From Marsupella aquatica (lineage: Eukaryota; Marchantiophyta): DNA of 64,000 nucleotides. This document shows, in pieces, positions 36,513 to 48,989 of the stretch. The position numbers and the translations under genes are program-made. Below the pieces are notes generated by a model. The model saw only the letters and a list, made by a program, of their open reading frames with translations. It was not told the DNA's origin and searched no databases. The stretch covers positions 1,860,001-1,924,000 of the forward strand of contig OZ316894.1 of NCBI GenBank assembly GCA_973895155.1, in the 5' to 3' direction. Positions within the stretch are counted from its first letter, which is position 1; each line of letters starts with the position of its first letter.

Positions 36513-39314
36513 ATGGAAAATTTTCAGTTTCATTTCCGTGGGCAGAAGATAGACTTGCGGGGGGTGTTTCTGTCTTCTGCCATAGCAGTTTCGGTGGTGC
36601 TGGTAATCCACTACAAACTGAAAGGCCGACGTAGAAGCCTGGAAAATGATCGTCGATTGCCTCCTGGACCCCGTCCATGGCCCATCATCGGGAATCTGGG
36701 GCTACTGGGACGTCTTCCTCATCTGGACTTTGCCAAGCTTGCGAAGGAGTATGGACCTATCGTTTACTTGCGCCTGGGCACGGTCCCCACTCTCGTCGTC
36801 TCTTCCCCCAAAATCGCTGAAGTGATCCTCAAAACAAAGGACCATATCTTTGCCTCAAGACCAAACTTCGTTCAGGGCGTAATTATGGGGTACAATAGGC
36901 ACACTATAGGCAGCGCGAGTCACGGACCGTACTGGCGGTACGCGCGTAAGATGATCACTGTGGAATTGCTGAACGACAAACGACTCCAACAGTTTCAGGT
37001 ACATAGCTCTTGGCTACGACATCAGCTTTAATTTCACGTCCATGGTTCACTGGACTGGCAAATCTGTCACGTTGGGTTTTTATAATTTGAGACCTTCTAT
37101 TTTCATTTCCTTGCTCTGTGAAATACGTTCGTTCTAGAACTCTGAAGTTTTATTGGCTGCGGTTCATTTTGACGTCTGTTGTGCTAATGCTAGTCTGTAA
37201 AATAAATTATGTGATCTGCCGTCATTCGTTGGAATCGATGACTTTGCTTTGGTCACTTCTGGCATAAGAGAAGAGAAGAGAAAAGTTTAGTTATGTACAT
37301 TCATTTGGCTACATGTCTTTTGGGGGAATAGAAATGGTAATGTACAACAGTGTAGAGTGCCTACAGCTAACCTGCTAAGTCTCTGTTATTCTGTCCAGAG
37401 CCTGCGGAAAAAGCTGGTCATGCGTACTCTACAATCTATACTTGAAGAATGCAAAATGGGAAAAGATGTGAATTTACACATAAAATTCGGGCTGATGACA
37501 AAGAACAACATCACTCAAATGATGATCAAAGAGAGCTTCTTCGGGCCCAATTCAAGCGCATCCAATATGAAAGAAGCTGCCGAGTACGATGAAGTCATAA
37601 ATGATCTCGCCCGGTTGATGGGCGTTTTCGACTACGCAGATTACGTCCCATTGCTTCAGAATTTTGATCTACAAGGCTACCAAAAGAAAATGCAAAAAGT
37701 GCAACGAACGAACGACGTCTTCATTGATAAAGTAATCGACGAGCATCGGCAGGTAGCTAGTTCCAAGTCCTCTCGGGAGCTCACCAAGAGTGACCGGCAG
37801 GATTTTATCGATGTGCTGCTGACTCGTCCCAGCGAAGTCGATGACAAGCCTCTTACAGAAGATCAAATCAGGGCCATCTTGCTGGTACAGTGAATCAATC
37901 GATTCAAATCACCACTATACTCACCGGTACCTCTATAATTCAGTTGGCGATAACATATTTCGCGCTGAACAATATATATGTCACAATGCTTACTCCATTG
38001 TTTGCCTATATTTATCCATCCTTCAAGGTGCTCGCAAACTTTCGTTTCTGTCTAATTGTGTGCAAGATTCATATATAGTGTACCTCCTCACCAAAGATAA
38101 GTTACTTAACGAATGATCGATTGTAGGCGTGATTATGTAGATGGCAGGGGCAAGCTTGCATTCATATACGTACGGTAAACTTTACATAACCAACGCAAGC
38201 GAGTTAATATATGGCAGTACGTTGAGGCTTTCAGAAACTTACTCCCAATGCAAGATCATTACTGCTGCTAATGATCCTGGTCGAAACTCCAGGGAGCTAT
38301 GCACTTCTTTGCTCTCATCAAAACAAGATCGACTCCATAGGCGGTCGGGTTGAAGTGGTTCATATATGGCTGAAGCTTCTCATCGGGATAAGCCATGGGT
38401 TTATGGTTTAGAGTCGGGTAGAAACTGTCTCATGGCTGGTTGGAGGGCGGAGTATTTCACCGAGAGGCGTTGAAAGTATTTCATGTCCAGAAGAGGGTGC
38501 CCTCAAAGCTTGTGTACAATTATTAAATGAACACAATTTGTGTGGTCTTAAGTCGAAGGAATTAATGTAGTTCGGGGAAATTAATTAATTATGCAGTCCA
38601 GGATTGAGCTGATGCGTTGTTGATGTCCAATCATGCATCTAAAGTTTGCCTGTGGAAGTGCAGGGCTCCGTCGTGGCAGGGACGGTCACGTCAAATAATA
38701 CTCTGGAGTGGGCAATGACGGAGCTTTTGAAACACCCGGCGGTTCTGAAAAGAGCCCGAGAGGAGCTGGATACCGTCGTGGGGTCAAACCGACTTGCGCA
38801 GGAGACCGACATTCCCAACCTTAAGTACCTTCGCGCTGTAGTAAAGGAGATCTTTCGGCTGCACCCCGTCCTTCCAATCCTGCTTCCCCACTATAGCATG
38901 GAATCATGTGAGGTAGCCGGGTACCACATACCGGTTAATTGTCAAGTGTTCGTCAACGTCTGGGCTATTGGGAGGGACCCTGAAGTTTGGGAACGTCCTT
39001 TGGAATTTGATCCGGAGAGGTTCTTGAAGAACAATATGGATACCCTTGGGTTGGACTTCGAGCTCCTACCTTTCGGCTCAGGCAGGAGAAGCTGCCCAGG
39101 AAGAGGCATCGGCCTCCTCATGGTGGAGTACACACTGGCGGTGCTACTTCACGCTTGCAACTGGCAACTTCCTCCAGGAGTCAGCCCCAAGGATGTCGAC
39201 CTTGGAGAGGCGGAGGGATTGACTTGTCCTAAAGCTATTTCTCTTGAAGCGACCGCATCTCCGCGCCTGCCCGTTGAGACCATCTATGGTGACAACATTT
39301 ACCCCTCCTACTAA
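36513..39314 (+). CDS. CYP71-clan cytochrome P450, copy 2
   Basis: Three exons (36,513-36,998; 37,399-37,884; 38,664-39,314) encode about 540 residues. Exons 1 and 2 are exactly the same length (486 bp each) as in copy 1, and the introns and flanks are also similar, so the pair arose by a recent duplication of about 3.5 kb, now 13 kb apart. Landmarks are the membrane anchor, PPGPRPWP, GPYWRYARK, ExxR in EIFRLHP, DPERF and the haem loop PFGSGRRSCPGRGIG. The same AGTVTS change in the I-helix is present, so it predates the duplication. Differences cluster in exon 2 and at the C-terminal tail. It is probably a membrane monooxygenase with unknown substrate. No break is seen, so both copies may be functional. 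Confidence 0.9.
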
Positions 39315-39599
39315 GGTCTCTTGAACCAGGGGCTACGCTACTCGCATGGATACTTCTATACAATCTCAATATATGGCACATGGTTTTCCATAGCTAGAGC
39401 CATGTAAATCATGAGGCGAGATTTCTTCGGGATCGCTGATAATTAGAACAGTAGTGGAAAGCAAAATTATAATATAGTGAGTATAGAAGGAATGGCTACC
39501 AAGTGCATTGGTGGACAACAATATAAGAATGATGCTGACGAGAGTAACTATGTGCCTGGCCTTTGTAGGAGAATGCTTGCTTATAACAACGTAGTATAT

Positions 39600-41411
39600 A
39601 ATTTATTTATTGTCGAAAGACGTGTTAGTAACTTGGACGTGATGTCTTTTCTCTAACGACGTGTTGGTACTAGGAAGTGTAGGTTGGATGTCTGAGTAAT
39701 TTGGATGTGTAACTTGGATGAGTGCATTCAGCGCTAGTTGAGTGCAGATGCAAACCTCTTGCCTTCAATTTAGGATAGAAGGTACTCTACTCAAGACTTC
39801 AAACATTGCTGTGGGTAGCAAGACGCACTCGTAATGATTTATTTTAGGGTCCATTTGTCGCTCAATTCATGCTCCTTCACACCAAGTCTCATTTTTTGCT
39901 ATCACCTCTTGCTCCATCTTGTCTGCCCGGAGCACCGGCCATTGCGCCAGGATTCTTCCTCCGGTTAAAAAATTCCTTGCATGAGCAAAATTTTTGCTCA
40001 CATGACCCTTAATTTTTCTATATATCCAAGTGCCCCTGGCTAACAAGAACTTGCAGGGTTGATAACATACATTTTGAGATTCATCTTAACATACATTTTT
40101 GGGACTCATCTTTTTGCTGGCTACCCATCTGGAGTTAAAAAAAACACAAAAAATAGAAAAGGCAGGAAAAAGCAAAAAAATAATTAAAACTAGTATCTCC
40201 CTAACAACACTCTCCTTAATAACCAAAATTCATGTTTGCTTGCATTATACAACACCTCCTTCAGTTGACACTCTCAGATGTCACTCTCCTGGTTAAAGGC
40301 TATTCACCCTTCTTAGAGCCAACTTGCATGCATGTCATCCGCCGTTTACATTTTGGCCCTAAACCTGACTGAAGGGCAGCATACAAATGGCTTAGAGCAT
40401 CCCCACTGGATATGCTAAACAGTAGTCTGGGGGCTTTTTCGTGTACTTGTTGGTGTAAAATGTGTTACTTTTCCATTTGCCACCCGGGCCTTCGCAAAAA
40501 CAAAAGCACCATTTTAAATCACCACTTTTGGGGACCCGTGCAGCATTGCTGCCGAGTTTGGCAGTGCGGGGGGTTGACCCGCTCAAAATCGCCAAATACA
40601 TCTGGCCGACAGCCTTCAGGGCTCAATTGGAATTTAACATGTGGTCGGCCAGAGGGTGAGTTAATTTGCACTTCACAGTTTGGTGGTATGAGAACCTTTG
40701 ACTGCAGCCAGTGTCCTGAGTGGCTTGTTGATGATGAGAGAGTGCACAGAATAGTTTTCATATAATATCCAGTTCTCCCTATCTCCAATCCACAATTTTG
40801 TGATAAGGACAACACTAGTACGGGGCTCCCACTGGATATACTTGTAAAAACCAATTTAGTGCCTGAAGAGAAAAATAGAGGAGAATGGGGAGAAGTTGAA
40901 GCACCTGCCTTCTCAACTTCATCATTTGTGATCCCCTTTGTGGTCACAGGTATTGGGCGGTCCCTTGTAGGCCCAATGTCTGGCAATTCCTCCTAATCAG
41001 CGACAAAGGGTGCTTACGTACAATGGCATCATCACTAGTAGCTACATCTTCAGTAGCCTTCCAATGTGCGTACGTCCAAGGTCGATGATGTGAGTTTATT
41101 CTCTGGATTGTCTCCACCAGGCAAGGGATTTGTTGGACGGTCGATCGATCTCATTTTGACCCATATCATTGGGATGAAGTGGAGGTAAATCCCCACCACT
41201 ATACCTGCCCCGGTACCCGCCACTGTAGGAAGTAAGCTAGATCCACTACTTTTGTTCCACTATCATCTAGATTTCTGGTCATCCCATCCTATGGATCATG
41301 ACATAGTTCGCCTTCAACATCATCCTCATCATTCTTCACCCAGATACACATCTTCCTTGACAACTCCTTGACAACTCCTTGACATCTTCCTTGACAACTC
41401 CTTCACCAAGG
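39600..41411. other. no gene recognised
   Basis: No supported coding region is seen. The word CCCACTGGATAT appears in direct orientation near 40,402 and 40,829, the first inside GAGCATCCCCACTGG, which resembles ends of some plant DNA transposons. No inverted partner was found. Near 41,355-41,405 the word CAACTCCTTGACA is repeated several times. Confidence 0.45.
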
Positions 41412-41676
41412 CTCGGGGGTCTCACTATATGGGGACCTCCCCATCACCTCCGACGTTTTTAGGCCTCGGACCCCCTAAAATGTAAGAAAAAATTATTATT
41501 TTTTAACCCCTATAAAGTTAGAATATTCTTGGAATATTCCAAAAATTGAATTTAAAAGACCCTATTGTTCTTATACAAAAATTCTTAAGTCTTCCCTTAC
41601 AACCAATAAAATGACCCTATCCTTCGTCGCACGTGATATGCCATTTTTGTGGAAGTGAAACCCCCGAGCACCAAGC
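41404..41676. mobile_element. MITE copy 2
   Basis: The element spans 41,412-41,668 (257 bp). Its inverted ends are CTCGGGGGTCTCACT and AGTGAAACCCCCGAG. Flanks are CACCAAGG at 41,404 and CACCAAGC at 41,669, an 8-bp duplication with one mismatch. Inside it shares CACGTGCGACGAAG (reverse complemented) with the copy at 8013 and most of its body with the truncated copy at 8978. Confidence 0.85.
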
Positions 41677-42900
41677 CCACCAATACCAGCACCAGTTGTC
41701 CAAATATGCTCAAGCATTATTGAAGGAAATCAATCATGTCGCAGAGAACCCATTCGCATGCTTGGGTGAAGCTATAATCTTCCATGGTGTCCAAAAACCC
41801 CGCCAAAAATACAAAGTGATCTCTTTAAGACGGGCTTTAAGACAACAAGGACATCTTTCAAACCTGCCTGTATAGAGAAGTGGTTGGACGAAAGGTTGGA
41901 TGTATTAAAACACTAGATGGTGCTCAAAGTTAATGTGTAAATTATTGAATTACAAAAAATTCAAATTGACACCAAGTCCAGTTTTTGCATCGGGCCCCCC
42001 ATCCTTTGAAGAGCAACTACATGGTGGCATCAATTCCTCACGGGGGGTCACCTCCACGGAAGTGGCACATCACGTGCGACGAAGTATAGGCCCATTTAAA
42101 TGGGTGTGGCGGAAGACTTCCAAAGTTTGGTAGAAGAACACATAGGGCATGTTTTATTGACTGGTCGACTTTAAAGAACACATAGGCCTATTTAATTGCA
42201 AAAAATACTTTCTTTAAAGTTTTTAGGGGTTTTTTAATAAAAAATGACAAAATTTAAAGAAAGCAAGGGCTTTGCAAAAAAATGTTTTTTGAACACTTAT
42301 AAATTAGGGGGGGTCAAACCCTAAAATGTCGCACGCAATGTATGGCCCTCCATATAGTGACCCCCCAAGATCAATTCCAACTGAAGATAGTAAACCCGAC
42401 TGTAAACTGTTCTTACTAGGTGATCATACAATAGATGAATTTGGGCATTTCAGCGTTGGGAATTGAGCCCCCTCAACCCTCAGTCTTAATTAATATGCAG
42501 AGTATGTGCAAACTCTTGAAGACTAGGTTTTAATCATTTTAAACTAGTATATATAATAATCATCAGTAAGAAGGCAACCTTTTATAGAAAAATGGCAATA
42601 ACAATGGGTGAAAGGAAATGATACGGTCACTATTGTAGGGGGTTTATTGATTTTACTTGGAGTGAGGGCCTAGGGAAGCTAGCTTTACTCGGTTCCTAGT
42701 GAGTTTGATAAGAATCTAGACTTTATCTCTATATTACACATATTTATTATTTTACAGACCAAAATTGTGTTGTAACATCTCTAACTTCCATCAATGATTT
42801 TGTTGGCTTTGACTCAGGAAGTGTTGCTATGAAGGAAGGATTTGACCCAGGTAAACAATTATTGGATCTAAATATGGTGCCACATTAAGAATGATAATGA
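41670..42900 (+). pseudogene. unrecognised coding relic interrupted by a MITE
   Basis: Protein-like stretches run on the plus strand: HQLSKYAQALLKEINHVAEN (near 41,693), a stretch near 41,970-42,036 (FASGPPSFEEQLHGGINS) cut by the MITE, and DFVGFDSGSVAMKEGFDPG near 42,797-42,852, followed by a GTAAAC donor-like site. I do not recognise the family. Composition and stops suggest remains of a transposon gene, possibly the same one as the relics at 43.1-44.1 kb. Confidence 0.35.
42029..42377. mobile_element. MITE copy 3
   Basis: The element spans 42,037-42,369 (333 bp) and is flanked by the perfect 8-bp duplication ATCAATTC at 42,029-42,036 and 42,370-42,377. It is collinear with the copy at 8013-8340 over its whole length. 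Its ends have drifted (CTCACGGGGGGTCAC at the left, AGTGACCCCCCAAG at the right), so it is probably older. Confidence 0.92.
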
Positions 42901-43079
42901 TCTATTTTTTTCCCTAGGAGGATTGCCCCATGATAGTCCCTCTCTACTTTGTTGTAACAGTTCGTTATATGGACTAAAGAAATCTAATCTCAAATATTGA
43001 GAGTTTTCTTTGATAGTTATAATATCCTAAACTTTGAGTCACATTGACTAAGCTTCTTTAAAATTTTCAGACTTCACTA

Positions 43080-43580
43080 TGATATCCCACTCTCCGATCC
43101 GATGAAAGCTCCTTGTTATTGACCTTAACAAGATTTGTTGGGATTTGGTTAAGACCAATGCCTAGGACAATTGCAGAAGTCCACAAGTTTATGTGGTGTG
43201 CATTGGGGGAGACATGGAAAGTTTATTTTCATGTATGTGGAACGACCCCACAAATTTTCTATAATTATGCAGCTTTCGCAAGTTTTGACGTTGCAATTTG
43301 GACTTGTGCAAGGAGGTCAAAAACAATGCCTACATTAGGCATAATGAAGCTGGAGCAACAGAAGTTCAAAATTGTTTTTATACAAACAGCTACCTTTGAT
43401 AGTTGCATGCAGAGGCCAGATATAACAAATGAGAACGTCAATTTCCCGGGGTCAATTTACTTCTTAATAACTTGCAAACCATTTGGAATCATTTTCCTGA
43501 AAAAATATGATGCTTCTAATACAGAAATTATTGACTATTCTCCAATGAAGGCATTTCTGAATTATGATGTGAATTGATTG
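43080..43580 (+). pseudogene. FCP1/NIF-like HAD phosphatase relic
   Basis: After an acceptor-like TTTTCAG near 43,070 the frames read LHYDIPLSDPMK and then LLVIDLNKICWD, the position of the DxDx(T/V) catalytic motif of FCP1-type phosphatases, here DLN. After a frame change, VHKFMWCALG, FDVAIWTCARRSKTMPTL and FKIVFIQTATFD follow. FDVAIWT...F.FIWDQ is the standard order of the FCP1-homology domain. Frameshifts and the degenerate catalytic motif argue for a dead gene. The partner domain is unknown. Confidence 0.55.
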
Positions 43581-43599
43581 CATGACTGTTCCCAAATCT

Positions 43600-44108
43600 G
43601 TTTACGCACACAACTCCAAATGACACTTTTCTGCCAGAGATACTATCTCTGCAAGTTGATCAAGAAAGGCATACAACCCAAGTTGGCAAGTTGAACACAG
43701 TCTGTATGCCTTTCACCCAAAGTGGTCAATTTATTAACAAGCAGGGAGGATCATGCTACTATCTATGCTCTTTTCAAAGAAAAAAGTGGGGAAATCATCG
43801 TTCTATCCATGAGGAATGACAAACCATTTTGGATATCACTCGCAAAGAGATTCCTTGGGACAAAAAGGAAGAGGTGCAACATCAATTACACACCACTGAA
43901 GATGCATGTGGAAGATGAGATCAAAGAAACTGTAAACGTTTCATTTTGGAGACAATTACTCCGGCCCTCACATACAAAATAGTAGGCAATTTATTTGGAA
44001 AGTTCTCTGAACTAGGGACCTCACCCAGGACCTCACCAATAAGTTCAAGAATAATAGTCATATCTGCTATGATAAATCAGGAAGACTTCCTTGTTCAAAT
44101 GAGTTTTA
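43600..44108 (+). pseudogene. unrecognised coding relic
   Basis: Protein-like runs alternate between frames: VGKLNTVCMPFTQSGQFINK near 43,680, then LLTSREDHATIYALF in another frame, and ITPALTYKIVGNLFGKF near 43,952. Frame changes and stops indicate a decayed gene. I do not recognise it. The LINE tail is inserted directly after it at about 44,110. Confidence 0.3.
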
Positions 44109-44109
44109 T

Positions 44110-45494
44110 ATTTTTTTTATTTTTTATTTTTTATTTTTAAAATTTTTTTTTTCAAAAAAGGGTCGCAGAGACCCGTCCATATCACGCAAGGGGACGAAAG
44201 CCACCCAGGCAAAAAACACACACAGGGTCCAACCCCCAAGCCAAAACACCACACACACCCCACAAACCAGCCCTAATCCGGCCAAGGAGGCCTGAAGCCC
44301 CCCCTGCCTGGGACCCAATCCCGTCTCCTAGTGAAAGTCTTGCTATTTTGTTGGTGTCCCCTTCTAGGGTTGATCCTATGATGTGACTGAATACTAACTC
44401 TATAGTCCAAAGAAATCCTTTGCCTACTGCCAACCTTAGTACTAAGGTTCCTAAAAAATCGTCTCCTACCTTCCTTAAAGTCCACAAGGTTGGTGCAAAG
44501 CCAGGTGCCCTGCTGTCGCCTGACAACCCTCACAATGATGAGCTTGCAATCAATCTTCAGTTTCATTAGTGTTAAGGGCAAGCGGCATATCGACAGTCTC
44601 CCATGGTTTAAGTACAACCTGGAGTTGGTCAAGAGCACTACACAATTGTCTTCGTTTCTTCTCAGAACTGCAGATGTCAATCATTGCCCTGAGATGAGTT
44701 TCTGTTTGCCGAAGGACGACCCAACCGGGGAGGCGACCCAAAAACTGAGAGTAAGTAGCGTCATTCCGTTCTTTCCAAATGCTGGAGCACATCTCCATAA
44801 TCAATACCATCGGGCCAGGTTTCCTTTTATGCAACTGCACAGCAGTAATGATCGCTTCGTACAAAGATCCTTGTGAAATCTTCCAATCTCCAGCTCGTTG
44901 TAGAACACGTTGGACCTCTCCCCATCTACCAGTAACAGTAGGACAGCTGAAGAACATGTGTTCAGTGTGCTCAAAATGAGTTTTACACTTAGCACATAAG
45001 CCATCCAAAACTCCCCAGTGACTAGCCCTGCCATTGGAGAAGAATCCATGATTCAACAGTCTCCACAGAAAGAATCTCACCTTGGGGAAAGACCAGCCTC
45101 CCCAGATTTTCTTCCAGTACTGCTGCCAGTGCTGTGAAGAGCTGACCTGTCCCCAACGCCGGTTCAGCTTAGTGACATCAAGCTCCCTGGTTAGGGTGCA
45201 TTGGCTCCAAGTCCTGGTTGAGAAAGACCAGCCTCTATTCTTCCCCCCAGTCCCATTGCCAACCGGCACAATCCTGCAGCTCAACCATGGCAATTTCCGA
45301 AAAACATTGTAGCTTGCTATAGAAAATGCTGAAAGCTTCGTTACCAATCCTCCTAGTGCTCCGGGTCCGACAACAGATCTCATCCTCCGGGATCCACCTG
45401 CCAAGCTGAGACCTGAGATCAAGCAGAGTCCTAATTCTACGATTAGCCAGAAACCTCCTCAAGTCCGTGCCCTATTGTGTCGTGGTTTGGGTGT
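44110..45494 (-). mobile_element. LINE 3' part with A-rich tail
   Basis: This is the 3' end of an L1-type LINE read on the minus strand. It ends in an A-rich tail (about 44,110-44,160 on the plus strand as T runs). It includes the end of ORF2 with the zinc-binding module after the reverse transcriptase: RFFLWRLLNHGFFSNGR, CAKCKTHFEHTEHMFFSC and an IWKERNDATYS stretch, stopping near 44,550. Its upstream edge continues the frame that stops abruptly at about 52,431, so both are parts of one LINE split by an insertion. A frame change occurs near 45,240. Confidence 0.85.
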
Positions 45495-45816
45495 TAACAA
45501 GAAGCCTTAAGGGATGAGTCCAAAGCCTTATTTCTCTTTTCAAAATCTTCATGATATTAAAAAGTGTATACCAAAAAACCACCAAAAAATGGTATGTATT
45601 TTCCAAACTAGACTCAAGAGAATTTTACCACCAAAATCTAAGCATATCTTATATGATATTCTCACAATTGTATAAACCTTGAAATATGCACTTTATAAAA
45701 GTAATCAAAATCAAACTCATCGATCAGAGTTTAAGTCAAACTCAAAGTTTTACAAAATATAACCCAACTTAAGCCCAAGTGGTTTCAAATGCTACGAGTC
45801 CCTCTATTTATCTAGT

Positions 45817-48800
45817 CTAATCCAAAGGGACCGCTTCCCCTTCCTCGGTTCCAGAAGTCCCTGTCGTCAATTCTGGAACAATTGTGGCATCGTCAACCAC
45901 GCTATCCTCTCCGGCCTGAGGAATGTCTTCCTCACTCTCCTCATCCATCTCCCCCTGTCCGTCTTCCTCTTCAATGTTATCTGCAAGGTTAAGAATCCTC
46001 CCTTTCAACACACTGCTCTGTCGCTCGTCAATCTCAATGGCAACGCAATGTCTCCCCATGGCCAAGGAGGAGGTTGTCCCAGTCCCTGATCCTGAACAAA
46101 TATCCAAAACCCAGTCTCCAACCTGACTAAAATGACTCACTTCCCAATCTAACAATGCACGTGGTTTCTGATAAACATTCACTGCCTTGTTATCCCCGTT
46201 GTGTTTCAGCTTCTTAGTCACAGCTGCGCATACAACCACATTGTTCCTTGATTCATTTGTGTCAAAATTGAAGTGCTCCAATGACCGTTTACCATCCTGG
46301 CTGTGAAAGCCAATTGTAAAGCACTCAAAGTTGCTGTTCAATCTTGGTCCACCAGCATTCTTCACATTATCCTTAACCCTGAAAAGTCACAAAAAGTCAA
46401 GGAGTTATTTAAACTGAGAAACATGGTTCATGAAATCATGAATAACTAATAGTTGTTTTTTTCAAAAACAAATATTTCTTACCACACACAATTCTGGAAC
46501 CCTCCATTACACTCCGCTTTCAAAACGGTCTTGATGGCCTCATATTGGTCAAGGTTGTGGTGAATGATAATACGCCACAACTTTGCAGTAGTAGCCACCT
46601 TGAACGATTGGACCATTTTTGTGATCTCCTCAGTTCCCCATCCAATAGTGTCTTCATGAAGACATCCAGGCAATGCAAACCCGTAGGGAATATCCACTAA
46701 AGCTAATGTGTAAGCCCGACCCGGAACCACCTCATGTAATCGCTGAGCATCATGAGTAAAAATATCATAGTGCACATCACCAAACTCTGGATGCTCAAAC
46801 GAATTTGGATGAAGTTCCCCCTCTTGGGTTTGCCGACTAGAAGTCTTCATGGATAGCCAATTTTGGGCTTGCACAATATGCGCATTGAATTTGTCCGGGA
46901 ATGACTTGAGATCTTTGCCTTCCTCATCTCCCTTCTTTTTCCGGGAGGTGGTATCTTTCTACAAAAAGGAACTATAGAATTAGAAACAAGGATTCCAAAT
47001 ATTAAATGAATTCAAACAATCATTCGAAGAAAGGTGACAGAATCTTACCCATGTCTGGAAAACAGGTACGAAATTCTTAAGCACATTGTCTGTGCAATGC
47101 TCAGGGTACTTGGTTTTACAACCTGACCAACTCTCCTCGTGTAGACACGTGAGGAAGGCCTTCTGCACCTGCATCTGAAATTTGTGTCGAGTAAATTCGT
47201 GACCCATTTCCTGTAAAGAGAGTTCTTTAGTAAGAACTCTCTGTAACACTGGGCAAATCATATCAGGATCTTTCAAGGCCTGCATGTGTCTCCACTCTGT
47301 TAATTTCATGTCCTCATAAGGCAATTTGGCATCTCCAGACTTAGAGACTTTCTTCTTGCCTTTGTCTCCTTTTTGACCTTTGATCTCACACATCTCCCAC
47401 TTGTCACAAATCTGCCTCACAAATGACCACACAGGATCTTGTCGGAATGCCAACTGAAATAGGTTATCATTGGCATTAAGAACCTCAGCATCCTTTCGTA
47501 CACCCCAATCCTTGAGATTGATTTCAGTAGCACACTCTTTCTTGAAATCCTGGTTGGACGACAATCCATTCTCAACAAATCTCATGTGAATATAATTTAC
47601 TCTCTGGATTGTCGTCATCTGTTGTCGAAATTCAGAATCAATATTGTGACTCCACGCCAGGTTTCTTGCCTCTTGCACACTCAATCCCGCAAATATCCAA
47701 GATTGCACTCTCCGAAATGCCTTGTTGTTAGGGAACTCAAGAGCAAGGTCTGCTTTGGCACAGGCTGAATGGTTGCCCCCAATCACATAATAATGGTAAT
47801 CAGCTTTCCTTGAAAAATCAAAGTCTTGCCTAGTAGCACACTCCTTCGGATCCACCAAGAGGACAAACGGAGCTGCAAGTGGACTGGCACCTACAGTCTT
47901 CATCCGCAAGGTCAATTGGGTCAAGAAATATGGTTGGATGTGTCGGACCTGGTAAATGGGCAAGCCCATAGCCTTCTCTCTCACTGGAGGGTAAAGTTGA
48001 CCAATGTCAACGGTCACGGTCTCCTCTTGAACACCACATCTTCCCAGAATCTCCTCCTGGTACAATACCCGTGCATCCATTGACATTGATTGAGCCTTTT
48101 GCTCCAAATGCGTTGGAATTTTCTCCAAAGTCTTCTTTTTTGACTTTGTAGCACTGGGCTCGGTAGGCTCAGGAGTCATAGCAGGTCGCTTCTTTGAAGA
48201 AATGCGAGTTCCAGTCGTACCTTGTGCCGACCCACCAGTCAAAGCCGTTCCCTGGGATGATCTGCCAACTTGAGATCCCCCTCCAGATGCTGCTGCTTCC
48301 CGGGAGGTTGTAGGCGCTACCACGGTCAAAATATCATTGGGTAAAATGCTAGGCCTCGATCCAGAAGGAACACCGGAAGCCCCAGATTTGGGTGGACGAC
48401 TTACTCCCTTCTCTGCCGACCTTTTCCGGAGAATCTCTCTTGATTTTCGGATTGCACTCTTTAAAGTGCTAGCGTGAAATTCAAACACAAAACCGGAAAT
48501 CTTTCCCGCGACGTCGTGGTAACGTTCCTCACTCGAAAGAGACTTGACAGTCTCAATGATGCTATCGATGTCCTCATCGAGATAGCAGGTGGCAGCCGTT
48601 CCAGAAAACCTCTCCACATCCACGACAATCAAAGTTGATGTTTCCTTCGTTGTGATCAACATGTTCACAACTTCGTCGCCCCGTCGAAATACATCGATGC
48701 GGCCGTAATTTACCCACCCTAATGCCCCCGATGGAAGCCCCTCAAATACACACAGCATTAGGAAGGGCTTCTTCCATGTTTCCGTCCCTAAGGAAATCGT

Positions 48801-48878
48801 CCAGGATGAGTTGTGGAAGTCCGTCAAAGGATGGCGCGAAAAGATGTCATCCACCAGCTCTTCCTGCGACATTGTCAT
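45817..48878 (-). CDS. ParB-like domain fused to beta-class DNA methyltransferase
   Basis: Three exons (48,878-47,049; 46,958-46,483; 46,378-45,817) joined at GT-AG sites give about 955 residues with no stop. Residues 1-110 form a module also found in the left copy. A Ser/Gly/Lys-rich linker follows at about 150-270. The ParB-like domain lies at about 300-430, with YYVIGGNHSACAKADLALEF near 366. The C-terminal third is an S-adenosylmethionine-dependent amino-methyltransferase. Motif IV is LVDIPYGF (DPPY-like) near residue 700, the target-side VWVK strand spans the second splice junction, motif X is QKPRALLDW, and motif I is VLDICSGSGTG near 862, followed by AIEID. Motif IV before motif I marks the beta class, which makes N6-methyladenine or N4-methylcytosine in DNA. 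An acidic tail closes the protein. ParB-methyltransferase pairings are known from phages and bacterial mobile elements. Here the gene has introns and a transposase-like partner. Confidence 0.85.
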
Positions 48879-48989
48879 GTTTTTGCCTGATCTTCAAACC
48901 TGAGAACATACCACAAAATCAGTCCACTTCAACCCCAACCTGCGAGACAAAGTGCCACAGAACCAAGGAATGTGCCAACAAATGGCTAC

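Noticed and set aside
40402-40845. CCCACTGGATAT words as ends of a DNA transposon
   Set aside because: The two copies are in direct, not inverted, orientation and no target duplication is visible.
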